A DNA stretch of 64,000 bases from Cyanobium sp. FGCU6. Its GTDB lineage: Bacteria; Cyanobacteriota; Cyanobacteriia; PCC-6307; Cyanobiaceae. Shown here one piece after another: positions 1 to 8,430 of the stretch. A program made the translations under genes and the position numbers. The stretch's first letter is position 1, and each line of letters starts with the position of its first letter. Under the pieces are notes generated by a model. The model saw only the letters and a list, made by a program, of their open reading frames with translations. It did not search any database and was not told where the DNA came from. The stretch covers positions 113,489 through 177,488 of the forward strand of contig JANWUR010000005.1 of NCBI GenBank assembly GCA_024958655.1, written 5' to 3'.

Positions 1-2684
1 ACGACAGCCAGGGTGCCTACGCCAAGGCCGAACCTCTCTACCGCCGCGCCCTGGCGATCAGCGAGAAGACGCAGGGGCCCGATCACCCAGAGACCGCAAA
101 CATCCTCAACAACCTCGCACTCCTGTACGACAACCAGGGCGCCTATGCCAAGGCCGAGGTTCTCTACCGCCGCGCTCTGGCGATCAGGGAGGAGGCGCTG
201 GGGCCCGATCACCCCGCCACCGCCACCAGCCTCAACAATCTTGCAGCGCTGTATGACAACCAGGGTGCCTTTGCCAAAGCCGAGCCCCTCTATCTTCGCG
301 CCCTGGCGATCAATGAGAGGGCGCTGGGGCCCGATCACCCCGCAACCGCTACCAGCCTCAACAACCTCGCATTCCTGTACGACAGCCAGGGTGCCTACGA
401 CAAAGCCGAGCCCCTCTACCGCCGTGCTCTGGCGATCAGGGAGACGGCGCTGGGCCCCGAGCACCCCGATACCGCCAACAGCCTCAACAACCTTGCAGCC
501 CTCTACCGGAGCCAGGGTGCCTACGCCAAAGCCGAGCCCCTCTACCAACGCGCTCTGGCGATCAGGGAAAAGGCTCTGGGGCCCGACCACCCGATGACCG
601 CCACCAGCCTCAGCAACCTGGCGGAGCTCTACAACAACCAGGGCGCCTACGCCAAGGCCGAGCCCCTCATCCGCCGCGCCCTGGCGATCACGGAGAAGGC
701 GCTGGGGCCTGATCACCCTGCAACCGCCAACAGCCTCAGCATCCTTGCGGGGCTTCTTCTCAGCCAGGGTCTTGACGCCGAGGCCGAGCCTCTTTACCGC
801 CGCACCCTGGCGATCAGGGAGAGGACGCTGGGGCCCGATCACCCTGAGACCGCGCGCAGCCTCAACAGCCTCGCGGTGCTGTTCCAAGGCCGGGGCGCCT
901 ACACGAAGGCCGAGCCCCTCTATATCCGCGCCTTGGCGATCAGTGAGAAGACGCGAGGGGCCGATCACCCCGATTCCGCCACCATCCTCAGCAGCCTCGC
1001 GGTGTTATACGAAAGCCAGGGAATGAACGCCAAAGCCGAGCCCCTGCTGCGGCGTGGCATCGGGATCCAGAGCCGCTTCCTCCAGGGGCAGCTGCCATTT
1101 CTGCCTCAGGCCGCGCGCCAGTCCCAGGTCCACGCTGTCAATGCCGCCTGGGAAGTGGCCTTCTCCGGTGCGGAGCGATCCGGCAGCGCTGCCGATCTGG
1201 CCCTCTTCTCCCGGTTCAACCGCTATGGCTTGCAGCTCGAAATCGAACAGCGGCAGGCCCAGCTGGGGCGTGCCCCCGGCGCCCCCCAGAAACTCGTCGA
1301 GCAGATCACCGCCCTCACAGCCAGGCTCGCCAATGCGGCCGCCCCAGCAGCTCAGCACCAGGAGCTGGCAAGGCGCAAAGAAGAGCTGGAGCGTGAGCTC
1401 TACCGCCTTCTTCCTTCCCTGAAACCACGGCTGGTGGAGCCCGCCCAGGTGGCCCGCGTGCTGCCTGAAGGGGCGGTACTGGTGGAATTCCAACGCTATC
1501 GACCGTTCGATGGGCGAAGGAAGCCAGGCCAGCTGTGGGCTGCCCCGCGCTACATCGCCCTGGTACTCAACGCCGATGGTGCCACCCGTGCAGTGGATCT
1601 GGGCCCCACTGCGGCCATTGATCCCTTCATTGCTCATGCCCTGGCCGTTTCCCAGGCCAGCGGCGGAGATCCCACCGACCTCTGGCGTCAGTTGAACAGC
1701 AAGGTGTTTCCAGCTCCCCTGATGCAGCTGCTGGCCGGTTCCAACCAGTGGATCCTTGCCCCGGATGGGGAACTGAACCGAATTCCCTTTGCGGCCCTGC
1801 CCTCGCCACGGGATCCTCAGCGCCGTCTCACCGACAGCGTGGCCGTGCGCCTGATCAGCAGCGGTCGCACGCTGCTGCCCCAGAGCCCAGCCACCGCCAG
1901 CGCCTCCACCCGGCCGTTGGTGCTGGCCGATCCGGATTACGGAACCGCGCCTTCCAACACAAGGGGCTGGGAGCGCCTGCCCGCCACCGCCGAGGAAGGC
2001 CGGAGGATCAGCCAACTGCTGAAGGCAGACCTCTATGAGCAGGCCAGCGCCACCACAGCCGTTCTGACCAGGGCCAAGGGTCCCAGGCTCGTTCATGTCG
2101 CCAGTCATGGCTTCTACTCGGGCACCTCTGATCTTCCCGAGCAGACGGCCGAGCCAGCGGCAGGTGCAGAGTCCGGTCGAATGCGCAGCGCCATCGCAGG
2201 CCTGCCCTCGAGCAGCGAGGACGCCATGCTCAACAGCGGCATCGTGCTGGCCGGCGCCAACCGCAGACTGCGGCCTGATCGATCCTCGGCAGGCACCAAA
2301 GAATCCGCCGACGATGGCTATCTCACCGCCAGGGAAGCCGCCCAGCTCCAGTTGGAGGGAACTCAGCTGGTGGTTCTTTCCGCCTGTGACACCGCCACAG
2401 GCGAACAGCAGAGCGGCGAGGGCTTGTTCGGCCTGCAGCGCGCCCTGAGTGTGGCAGGTGCCCGAACCACCCTGCTTTCACTCTGGAAAGTGGATGACGG
2501 CGCCACTGCCTATTTCATGCAGCGCTTTTATACGCTCCTCCAACAGGGCAAGGGAAGAATGGAGGCCCTGCTTACCGTGCAGCAGGAGTTCCGCAGTGAT
2601 CCCCCCAGAACAGAGTGGGAAGATTACAAGTACTGGGCAGCGTGGCAGCTCGTTGGTGACCCGGGGCCGATCCCGGGAATCTGA
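1..2684 (+). CDS. TPR-CHAT protein (caspase-like peptidase), 5' end outside window
   Basis: The frame is open from the first bases of the window, so the ATG at 594 is internal and the gene is 5'-truncated by the window edge. The first ~1050 nt encode about eight near-identical 42-residue TPR repeats (126-nt period) with the recurring core AEPLYRRALAI...LGPDHP, a kinesin-light-chain-like TPR type. A charged linker follows. The C-terminal ~370 residues form a CHAT domain: catalytic His in VHVASHGF (nt ~2092-2115) and catalytic Cys in LSACDTATG (nt ~2377-2403), then the usual LWKVDD motif. CHAT domains are caspase-family Cys proteases; TPR-CHAT proteins are common in cyanobacteria and occur in conflict or cell-death roles. 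The substrate is unknown. It ends at TGA 2682-2684, and no partner is visible in the window. Confidence 0.9.
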   Translation, partial: DSQGAYAKAEPLYRRALAISEKTQGPDHPETANILNNLALLYDNQGAYAKAEVLYRRALAIREEALGPDHPATATSLNNLAALYDNQGAFAKAEPLYLRALAINERALGPDHPATATSLNNLAFLYDSQGAYDKAEPLYRRALAIRETALGPEHPDTANSLNNLAALYRSQGAYAKAEPLYQRALAIREKALGPDHPMTATSLSNLAELYNNQGAYAKAEPLIRRALAITEKALGPDHPATANSLSILAGLLLSQGLDAEAEPLYRRTLAIRERTLGPDHPETARSLNSLAVLFQGRGAYTKAEPLYIRALAISEKTRGADHPDSATILSSLAVLYESQGMNAKAEPLLRRGIGIQSRFLQGQLPFLPQAARQSQVHAVNAAWEVAFSGAERSGSAADLALFSRFNRYGLQLEIEQRQAQLGRAPGAPQKLVEQITALTARLANAAAPAAQHQELARRKEELERELYRLLPSLKPRLVEPAQVARVLPEGAVLVEFQRYRPFDGRRKPGQLWAAPRYIALVLNADGATRAVDLGPTAAIDPFIAHALAVSQASGGDPTDLWRQLNSKVFPAPLMQLLAGSNQWILAPDGELNRIPFAALPSPRDPQRRLTDSVAVRLISSGRTLLPQSPATASASTRPLVLADPDYGTAPSNTRGWERLPATAEEGRRISQLLKADLYEQASATTAVLTRAKGPRLVHVASHGFYSGTSDLPEQTAEPAAGAESGRMRSAIAGLPSSSEDAMLNSGIVLAGANRRLRPDRSSAGTKESADDGYLTAREAAQLQLEGTQLVVLSACDTATGEQQSGEGLFGLQRALSVAGARTTLLSLWKVDDGATAYFMQRFYTLLQQGKGRMEALLTVQQEFRSDPPRTEWEDYKYWAAWQLVGDPGPIPGI

Positions 2685-2870
2685 CAGCAGCAAAGAGGAT
2701 GGATAGCAACGCCTGACAGGCCTCTCAACAATGAGAAATAGTGGCATCCGCTTTGGCCTCGATGATCTGAAGATCAACAAGGCCTTCATCGGAGGCAGCC
2801 GCGCCGCTGACGCCGGCCGTGGGACTGTGGAACTCGTGGTGAGAAGAGCACGGCAATCGCCGCGATATCG

Positions 2871-3599
2871 ATGAGTCCCACCATGGCCTGCGCGATCGCC
2901 AGCCTCACCGTGCTGGCACTCCTGCTGACGCTGATCGTGCTGCTTCGCCCCAGCCTGCTGGTGCGTGTCCTGCTGGCGCCCCTGCTGCCCGCTGTGATCT
3001 TCCGCGGCAACAGCCGGCGCCACGAGCTGGCGCTCACGATCGACGACGGTCCCAGCCCCGGCAGCGCCGAACTGCTGGCCCTGCTGCAGGAGCTGCAGGT
3101 GCCGGCCACCCTGTTCGTGATCAGCGGCCACCTCGATCGCGGCGATCCGGCCTTTCTGAAGCGGGCCCTCGCCGCTGGTCACGCCATCGGCCACCACATG
3201 CACGAAGACAGCGTTTCCGCCCGCCTCAGCCCCACCTCCTTCCGCCAGGCCTTCGATCAGGCCGCCGCCGAGCTGCAGGACGCCGCGGCGCCTCACAGGC
3301 TGCCCTTGCGATGGTTCCGGCCCGGTGGGGGCTGGATTGACTCCTCGATGTTGCGCCTGGTGTCCGAGCGGGGCTACCGGCTGGTGCTGGGGTCGATCTT
3401 CCCCTGGGACACCTTCCACCCGCCGCTGGCCTGGATGGCTTGGTTCGTGCTCAGCAACGCCCATCCCGGCGCGATTCTGGTTTTGCACGACCGGCCCGAC
3501 ACCCTGCCGGCCACGATGGAACTGCTGCGTCGGGTGGTGCCCGCGTTGCGTCAACGCGGCTACCGCTTCGTGAGCATGGATCGCCTTCTCACCAGCTGA
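2871..3599 (+). CDS. Polysaccharide deacetylase (NodB-homology domain)
   Basis: A 242-residue protein with an N-terminal hydrophobic segment (residues ~8-30, signal anchor) followed by a NodB fold. Motif 1 is LTIDDGPSPG (catalytic base and metal Asp), motif 2 is GHAIGHHMHEDS (metal His), motif 3 is FRPGGGW, and a late LHDRPDT carries the conserved His. The family removes N- or O-acetyl groups from extracellular polysaccharide or peptidoglycan. The start at 2871 is chosen for the hydrophobic N-terminus; 2883 (MACAIAS) is an alternative. A decayed second copy lies at 27560-27995. Downstream are remnants of a vapBC pair, so this is one copy of a duplicated deacetylase-vapBC block. Confidence 0.85.
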   Translation: MSPTMACAIASLTVLALLLTLIVLLRPSLLVRVLLAPLLPAVIFRGNSRRHELALTIDDGPSPGSAELLALLQELQVPATLFVISGHLDRGDPAFLKRALAAGHAIGHHMHEDSVSARLSPTSFRQAFDQAAAELQDAAAPHRLPLRWFRPGGGWIDSSMLRLVSERGYRLVLGSIFPWDTFHPPLAWMAWFVLSNAHPGAILVLHDRPDTLPATMELLRRVVPALRQRGYRFVSMDRLLTS

Positions 3600-5254
3600 G
3601 CCCCCCAGCCTCCGTCGCCGGGGAAGGCCAGTGGGCCTGGAGCCAGGCGATCAGAACCCCGCAGCGGCGCAATCCTGGCCGGCATAGGCCAGGGGCAACT
3701 GCTCACGTTCGGCGAGGGCGCGGCAAAGGGCCGCGCCCGGCGAGCTGCCGCAGCTGGGCGAAGGCTGACGTGGAGGCTGGGTTGAGCTGGCGATATCGCT
3801 GCTGGCCCCATGGCGGGATCGCACCCAACGCGGCGAGTCGCCTGCGGCGTCTCAGCGCCAGGATCGATCCAGGGTCGTCCATCATTCGGCGCGCCAAAAC
3901 AGGTTGGATGCCAGTCATCGGCGCACCACTGCCACACATTGCCGTGCATGTCATGCAGGCCCCAGGCGTTAGCGGGAAACATCCCCACCGGCGTGGTCTG
4001 CTCCCGGTACTTACCCTTAGGACCATCGGCATAGGTGTCGTTAGCGACATAGTTGGCCAACTCCGGGCTGATCGTTTCACCGCAGGAGAATGGCGTGCTC
4101 TCCCCGGCTCGGCAGGCGTATTCCCATTGCGCCTCGCTCGGCAGGCTGCAACGCAGGCCACTACCAACGGGCAGCAAAGTCTCAACCCGCCGACAGAACT
4201 CCATGGCCTCGTGCCAGCTCACCTGCTCCACCGGCCGCTGCTCGGTTTTGCTCTCGCCCGGTAGCAGAGCGAAACGGCCGTGAGGACCCTTTTTCTCTCC
4301 CTGCGGTTGGAAATAGGAGGGATTCGCCGGCAGTTGCCGTTGCCAACGCTCCCCAAGCGGCGGCACCAGCCGCGCCACCGCCCGCCACTGGGCCTGGGTG
4401 ATCGGCGTTTGGCCCAGGCAGAACCCCGCCAACCGCACCCGGTGCTGGGGGCCTTCGCTGTCGCTGCGCTCCAGCTCATCCGGCGGCGAGCCCATCACAA
4501 ACTCGCCGCCAGGAATCCACAGCAGCGGGAGGCTGATCTCCTCGCCCAGCGGCAGCAACGCTCGCTCCAGCCGCAGCGATCGCCGCTCCACCCTCCAGCC
4601 CTCGCCCTGGCGGCGCAGCCGGGCTGTTTCCAGGTCGTGGGTTTCGGTGGGCAGGGCGTGGCTGGCGGCAGAGGCTTCTCGCTGAGGTGCACCGGCAGTG
4701 GTGGCAGCCGGCTTCTCGCGAACGGGTGGCTGGCGCACCGGCACGGTCGGCACGCTCGCCTCAGCCGGATCAGCCAGGAAGGAGGGCCGGCCCAGGGGCG
4801 GTTTGCGGAAGCGGGGCTGATCATGCAGCTCTCGCAGCAGTTCCTCCAGTCGCTCGCCGTAGAGCCTGTCGTCGCGGAAGTCGAGCCAAAGGCGAGGGCC
4901 GAGAAAATCCGGCAGCAGCGGGTCGTTGGGGTTGTCGCGCACCAGGGGGATGAACTTCACCGTGTCGATGGCGCGGGCCACCTGGCTGGTCACGATCAGT
5001 CCCTCGTAGCCGGCGCCGCCCTTGCGTTGCTCCGCCTTGCTCACATACGTGCTGGTGCACACCAGCAACACCCGATCCGCCCGGCGGATCCCGGCCGCCA
5101 TGAAGGCCACCACATCAGCGCCGGCCTTCAGATCCCACTGATCGAGCGTGGCGTCCACTCCGCCATGGCGCAGGTCTTCCGCCAGCTTGCGCACCCACGC
5201 CTTGTGGGCAACGGAGTCGTGGGAATAGGAGAGGAACACCGAGGGGTTCGTCAT
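3560..5254 (-). CDS. SEFIR-FGE fusion protein with amputated C-terminus
   Basis: 564 residues from ATG 5254 (the upstream in-frame ATG at 5281 precedes the conserved start). Residues ~5-145 are a SEFIR/TIR-like domain (VFLSYSHDS, TLDQWDLKAGAD, GAGYEG). Residues ~235-475 are an FGE-sulfatase (C-type-lectin-like) domain with GEFVMGSPPDE, QTPITQAQWRAV, SEAQWEYACRAGE and LHDMHGNVWQW. From about ETPQATRR onward the expected LLRGGSW...VGFRVVC ending (the DGR variable repeat in paralogues) is missing. The reading frame instead runs through a degenerate palindrome and vapC debris, antisense to the end of the deacetylase gene. The FGE half is almost the same protein as in the TIR-FGE gene at 11330-12844, so the N-terminal effector has been swapped. 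It may still be expressed but without its diversified ligand face. Confidence 0.75.
   Translation of the reverse strand: MTNPSVFLSYSHDSVAHKAWVRKLAEDLRHGGVDATLDQWDLKAGADVVAFMAAGIRRADRVLLVCTSTYVSKAEQRKGGAGYEGLIVTSQVARAIDTVKFIPLVRDNPNDPLLPDFLGPRLWLDFRDDRLYGERLEELLRELHDQPRFRKPPLGRPSFLADPAEASVPTVPVRQPPVREKPAATTAGAPQREASAASHALPTETHDLETARLRRQGEGWRVERRSLRLERALLPLGEEISLPLLWIPGGEFVMGSPPDELERSDSEGPQHRVRLAGFCLGQTPITQAQWRAVARLVPPLGERWQRQLPANPSYFQPQGEKKGPHGRFALLPGESKTEQRPVEQVSWHEAMEFCRRVETLLPVGSGLRCSLPSEAQWEYACRAGESTPFSCGETISPELANYVANDTYADGPKGKYREQTTPVGMFPANAWGLHDMHGNVWQWCADDWHPTCFGAPNDGRPWIDPGAETPQATRRVGCDPAMGPAAISPAQPSLHVSLRPAAAARRARPFAAPSPNVSSCPWPMPARIAPLRGSDRLAPGPLAFPGDGGWGAQLVRRRSMLTKR
3610..3790 (-). 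pseudogene. Remnant of vapB-vapC pair
   Basis: The stretch around 3655-3720 matches the 3' end of the intact vapC at 27962-28333 (on the minus strand it reads ...LPLAYAGQDF-like). It then jumps to pieces matching the vapB gene and its upstream region at about 28370, 28505 and 28685. The intact locus lies just after a decayed deacetylase; here an intact deacetylase is followed by decayed vapBC. Several internal deletions leave no functional toxin or antitoxin. Confidence 0.6.
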
Positions 5255-5289
5255 GCACGCTCCTGCCGCGCTGGCGCACACACCGGCAC

Positions 5290-5430
5290 CCGTTCAGGGC
5301 GCTCCCGCTGATGAACACAGGCCGGCGATCGGGGGCTGGCTGGGGCACGTTCCGCGCTGGCCGTCTTCGCGAGAACCATCGTGGAAGGCGTGAGGCGCGG
5401 GCGATGCCGAGCTGCCGGCGACACCCCCCG
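5290..5430 (-). pseudogene. Remnant 5' end of a TIR gene upstream of the SEFIR gene
   Basis: On the minus strand this reads VPQPAPDRRPVFIS before losing the frame. It matches the GTG start and first codons (VPQPAPERRHVFIS) of the TIR-FGE gene at 12844, and the DNA further upstream is also shared with 12845-12925. The SEFIR gene therefore sits exactly where a TIR domain used to start, marking the 5' breakpoint of an effector-domain exchange. Confidence 0.6.
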
Positions 5431-5578
5431 CCTTGAATGGCTCTCAAGCCGCTCAACCCCCCGGTGTTGATGGGCATAGAGCTCCACCCCCCCCCCTCTG
5501 TGGGCTCACAACGCCCAAAACCTCCCCCCTTGATGGGCTCCTCAAGGCCCAAACCCCCTACCTTGAAGCGCTGATCGA
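5430..5578. repeat. Tandem G-run/hairpin repeat block, copy 1
   Basis: Four to five degenerate units of roughly 30-36 bp. Each has a run of 5-9 G (minus strand) followed by a small stem of the type TTGA...TCAA or GGGC...GCCC, e.g. CTTGAatggctcTCAAG and TTGATGGGCTCCTCAAGG. The block lies between a minus-strand SEFIR/TIR-FGE gene and a plus-strand AAA/DUF4143 gene, and a near copy occupies the same position at 12915-13040. A single weaker unit lies at 28745-28785. It could be a divergent-promoter element or just repetitive sequence. Confidence 0.6.
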
Positions 5579-5586
5579 AATCACGG

Positions 5587-5865
5587 ATGCGCGACGACGA
5601 GCTGCGGCGCCTGCTGTCTGACGCCAATCCTGGTGGGCCGCGGCGGCGGCTGGATGAGCCAGGAGGATCTGCAGGCCCATCTGTTGGCGGGTCGCGCCGG
5701 CTGGGACGATCGAATCGAAATGGGTGGACCAGGGCTGGCGCCTCGAGACGCTGGTGCTCGAAGGCCGCTACGGCCGCGGCGTGATGGCCACCAAATCAAT
5801 CCTCGATCTCAGCCATCCCAGCTGGGCGATCCCGGTGCCGCTATTGGCCTGCCTGCTGGGGTAAG
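5587..5865 (+). pseudogene. Internally deleted remnant of AAA/DUF4143 ATPase
   Basis: It starts with MRDDELRRLLSDANP, identical to the intact ATPase at 13052. It then jumps to the SQEDLQAHLLAGRAGW segment (intact residues ~170) and again to the C-terminal IESKWVDQGWR...GRYGRG segment, ending ...ACLLG-stop at the same place. At least two internal deletions reduce 1473 nt to about 280 nt and break the frame. The 3' end abuts a half palindrome, which is fused to the end of the TIR-FGE gene below. Confidence 0.8.
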
Positions 5866-7491
5866 GCCCCAGGGCGGCGAGGCGCCGCGCAGCAGCCGAT
5901 TAGCTCCACTCATTTCACTTTCTGAATCAACCCAGGCTGTGCCATCTGAAGGAGCCCCTGCATAGCTGGCATGCCAATGATCCAGGCACCACTCCCACAC
6001 GTTGCCGTGCATGTCTTGCAGGCCCCAGGCGTTGGCGGCGAACATCCCCACCGGTGTGGTCTGCTCTCGGTAGACCCCTTTCGGACCATCACTATACGTG
6101 TAGTTACCAACATAATTGGCTAAATCCGTCGTGATGGTGGCACCAAAAGCAAAGGGCGTGGTGGATCCCGCCCGGCAGGCATATTCCCATTGGGCCTCGC
6201 TTGGCAGGGTGTAATAGCGGCCCGTGCGTTGGCTCAAGCGCTTGCAAAACTCCATCGCCTCACGCCAGCTCACCTGCTCCACCGGCCGCTGATCGCTGTC
6301 GGTCTTGTCGCGGAAGCGCGAGGGATTGGTCTGCATCACCGCCCGCCACTGGGCCTGGGTGATGGGTGCCTGGCTGATGCGGAAGGAAGCCAGCCGCACC
6401 TCATGTTGAGGGCCTTCATCTTCAGATCTCTCCGGCTCGCTGGCGGGGGATCCCATGCGAAAACGCCCCGCTGGAACCACGATCATCCGCAGGGTGCTGC
6501 CATTGCCCAGGGGTTGATCCACCGCCTGCACGGAAATGGTGCGGCTGCGCACCTGCCAGCCGCCCGCTTGCCGCTCCAGCCAACCCTGGTTGACATCAAT
6601 GGACGAGGGCGGCAGAGCTTTCGATCCCTGCCTCACCCTGCCGATGCCCACGGCCGCCAGCGGCACCGCAGCGGCGATGACCAACAGCTGGCGGCGGCTG
6701 AGGCGGGGGAGCTGGGGCGGCTCCGGCCGGGTGAACCAGCCGGGCAGATTGGGCTGCCAGGCCAGCCCTCCCCCCTCGCCCCCCGAGGCGCTGCGCACCT
6801 TGCGGGTCTGGGCGCGCTCAGTTGCGGCCCGCTGGCGTTGCTCGCTGAGCTGCTGCTGGCGCTGCCGTTCAGCCGCCTCGGCGGCCAGTCGCTCCTGTTG
6901 GCGCGTCCTGGCCGCTTCCTCAGCCCTCTGGCGTTCCGCCGCGGCGGCCGCTTGCCGCTCCTGCAGCTCCAGCCGTTGCCGGGCCTGTTGCTCCTCCAAC
7001 TCCCGCCGCCGCGCGCGCTCCTCCGCCTGCCGCAGAGCATCGTGAACCGCCTCGGCGATGCGCACCAAGGCGTGGCGTTGCTGATGTGGCTCCATTGCAT
7101 CGAGGGTGTGCTCTGGCGCCAGCACCGCCTGGTAGGCATGGATCGGCGTGTGCCGCACCAGACTGGCGCTCAGGGGCACCCAGAGGATCGTCACCCCCTC
7201 GGCATCCGCCGCCCGCAACAGCGCCGGCACCTCCTTCCCCATCACAAACTCCGAGGCCAGAAAATCGGCGCTCACCAACAGCAGCGCCACCCGGGCCCGA
7301 GCCAACGCGGTTTCGATTTCCGCCTGCCACTTGGCGCCGGGTTCGATCTGGCTGTCGTCCCAGAGCTGCAGGCTGTTGCCTTCCTGCCACAACAGGGGTG
7401 CCATCACCTGGCGGATCCGCTCCACCCAGGCCCGATCGACATGGCTGTAGCTGATGAACACATGCCGGCGCTCGGGGGCGGGTGGGGGCAC
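5809..7491 (-). CDS. TIR-coiled-coil-TM-FGE protein with amputated C-terminus
   Basis: 560 residues from GTG 7491, the same GTG start used by the paralogues. Residues ~8-145 are a TIR domain (HVFISYSHVDRAW, LWDDSQIEPGAKW, putative catalytic Glu in SEFVMGKEV). A long R/E/Q/A coiled coil follows (~155-240), then one hydrophobic span (LLVIAAAVPLAAVGIG, ~268-285), then an FGE domain (~315-545; FRMGSPASEPER, QWEYACRAGSTTPF, LQDMHGNVWEWCLDHW). TIR domains of this kind often cleave NAD+; the FGE fold is a ligand-binding module. The protein ends NRLLRGASPPWG: immediately after LLRG the VR is gone and the frame runs into a half palindrome and the antisense 3' end of the ATPase remnant. It appears to be a VR-less former DGR target. 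Confidence 0.8.
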   Translation of the reverse strand: MPPPAPERRHVFISYSHVDRAWVERIRQVMAPLLWQEGNSLQLWDDSQIEPGAKWQAEIETALARARVALLLVSADFLASEFVMGKEVPALLRAADAEGVTILWVPLSASLVRHTPIHAYQAVLAPEHTLDAMEPHQQRHALVRIAEAVHDALRQAEERARRRELEEQQARQRLELQERQAAAAAERQRAEEAARTRQQERLAAEAAERQRQQQLSEQRQRAATERAQTRKVRSASGGEGGGLAWQPNLPGWFTRPEPPQLPRLSRRQLLVIAAAVPLAAVGIGRVRQGSKALPPSSIDVNQGWLERQAGGWQVRSRTISVQAVDQPLGNGSTLRMIVVPAGRFRMGSPASEPERSEDEGPQHEVRLASFRISQAPITQAQWRAVMQTNPSRFRDKTDSDQRPVEQVSWREAMEFCKRLSQRTGRYYTLPSEAQWEYACRAGSTTPFAFGATITTDLANYVGNYTYSDGPKGVYREQTTPVGMFAANAWGLQDMHGNVWEWCLDHWHASYAGAPSDGTAWVDSESEMSGANRLLRGASPPWGLTPAGRPIAAPGSPSWDG

Positions 7492-7654
7492 GCGCGGCTG
7501 CGGCTGGGTTCGCTGGCGGCATTGTGGCAGGGATGCAATCAGACGCCGCCTAAGCCAACTGGCGCAATGGGTTGCACACGACGATGGAGCCGCGCGTTCT
7601 GTTGGCAGCGGCGGACCGGACGGGTGAGCAGGTCTCCAGGATCAGGCGCGTGAA

Positions 7655-7765
7655 CTTAACCGAAGTGGCGCAAATTCCCCTCGGCAGGTGTGGAAGTGAA
7701 GGGTCTGCGGGAGGAGCCGGAGGCCCTCGGAGTGCTGGTGTCGCTGGGGCCTGCAGGTGGCGTGA
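7655..7765 (+). pseudogene. Short vapC-like remnant
   Basis: Reads REEPEALGVLVS followed by a GGCGTGACAGCTGGTGG tail. It matches the better preserved vapC remnant at 30030-30170 and, more distantly, the RQELQALGLAVEPFS stretch of the intact vapC at 17794. The sequence TGACAG(C/G)TGGTGGCACT just after it is conserved upstream of all three TM-coil genes and may belong to their promoter region. Confidence 0.4.
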
Positions 7766-7830
7766 CAGCTGGTGGCACTTGGTTGTGGGGGGCTCGCTGT
7801 GCCCTCCCTCCAACCGCAACCCGCCGCGCC

Positions 7831-8430
7831 GTGCCAGCACCCCCCTCAGCCCCGGCCCCGCCTTCGAGCGGCAGCGTCATGCCGCAGCGTCCGCCAGAAT
7901 CACCAGCAACGCATCTCCGCTGGCTGGGCCTCGATCCGCCAGGGATCCTCCAGGCCCTGGGCGGCCTCATCCTCGGCCTGATCGCCCTCTTCACCTCCTA
8001 TGACCACCTCACCCTCGCCGGCCTCGATCTCCCCATCCCCCAGCAATGGGGCATTCCCCTCATCGCTGCCTCGGTGGCGACAGTTTTTGTCGATGCTGAA
8101 CTGGCGTCGCGATCCCGATTACGAGCAGCGGATCTGGCAGTACGAGCAGCGCAGGATTCATTACGAGCAGAGCGAGATCGAGCACGAGCAGCACAGGATG
8201 CTGCACGAGCAGCGGATGATGCTGCACGAGCAGCGGATGAAACAGCTCGAGAACGAAATTCAGCAGCTCGATCGCGAAAACGCCAGGCTCGAGAACTTGC
8301 TCTCTTGCGTCGATCGGCTCTGCTTTCCGCCCGAGTCCAGCTCGACCCCTCCGCCAGCAATCGAGAGCGATTGCGAACCTTCCTGCGGTTGATGGAGGGG
8401 CAGGTATGGGCGGAGGAGGAAGGAGCCTGA
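7831..8430 (+). CDS. Two-TM coiled-coil protein, copy 1
   Basis: 199 residues from GTG 7831, the position homologous to the GTG starts of copies 2 and 3 (27008, 30238); ATG 7879 is an alternative. The Pro/Ala-rich N-terminus leads to hydrophobic segments ILQALGGLILGLIALFTSY and GIPLIAASVATVFVDAEL, then a long Arg/Ala/Glu helix, then a conserved tail ARVQLDPSASNRERLRTFL. No known family is recognised. It is divergent to the TIR-coil-TM-FGE gene, and the other two copies lie next to the FGE operon and the TIR-FGE pseudogene. The +1 frame is also open through the helical part (8000-8392) and has the more GC3-rich codons there, so the true frame of the coil is uncertain. Confidence 0.6.
   Translation: MPAPPSAPAPPSSGSVMPQRPPESPATHLRWLGLDPPGILQALGGLILGLIALFTSYDHLTLAGLDLPIPQQWGIPLIAASVATVFVDAELASRSRLRAADLAVRAAQDSLRAERDRARAAQDAARAADDAARAADETARERNSAARSRKRQARELALLRRSALLSARVQLDPSASNRERLRTFLRLMEGQVWAEEEGA

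Noticed and set aside
3440-4264. Long plus-strand ORFs opposite the FGE genes (also 6190-7653, 11408-12304, 46128-47927)
   Set aside because: They are antisense shadows of high-GC genes: no family similarity, Arg/Pro/His-rich composition and no sensible starts.
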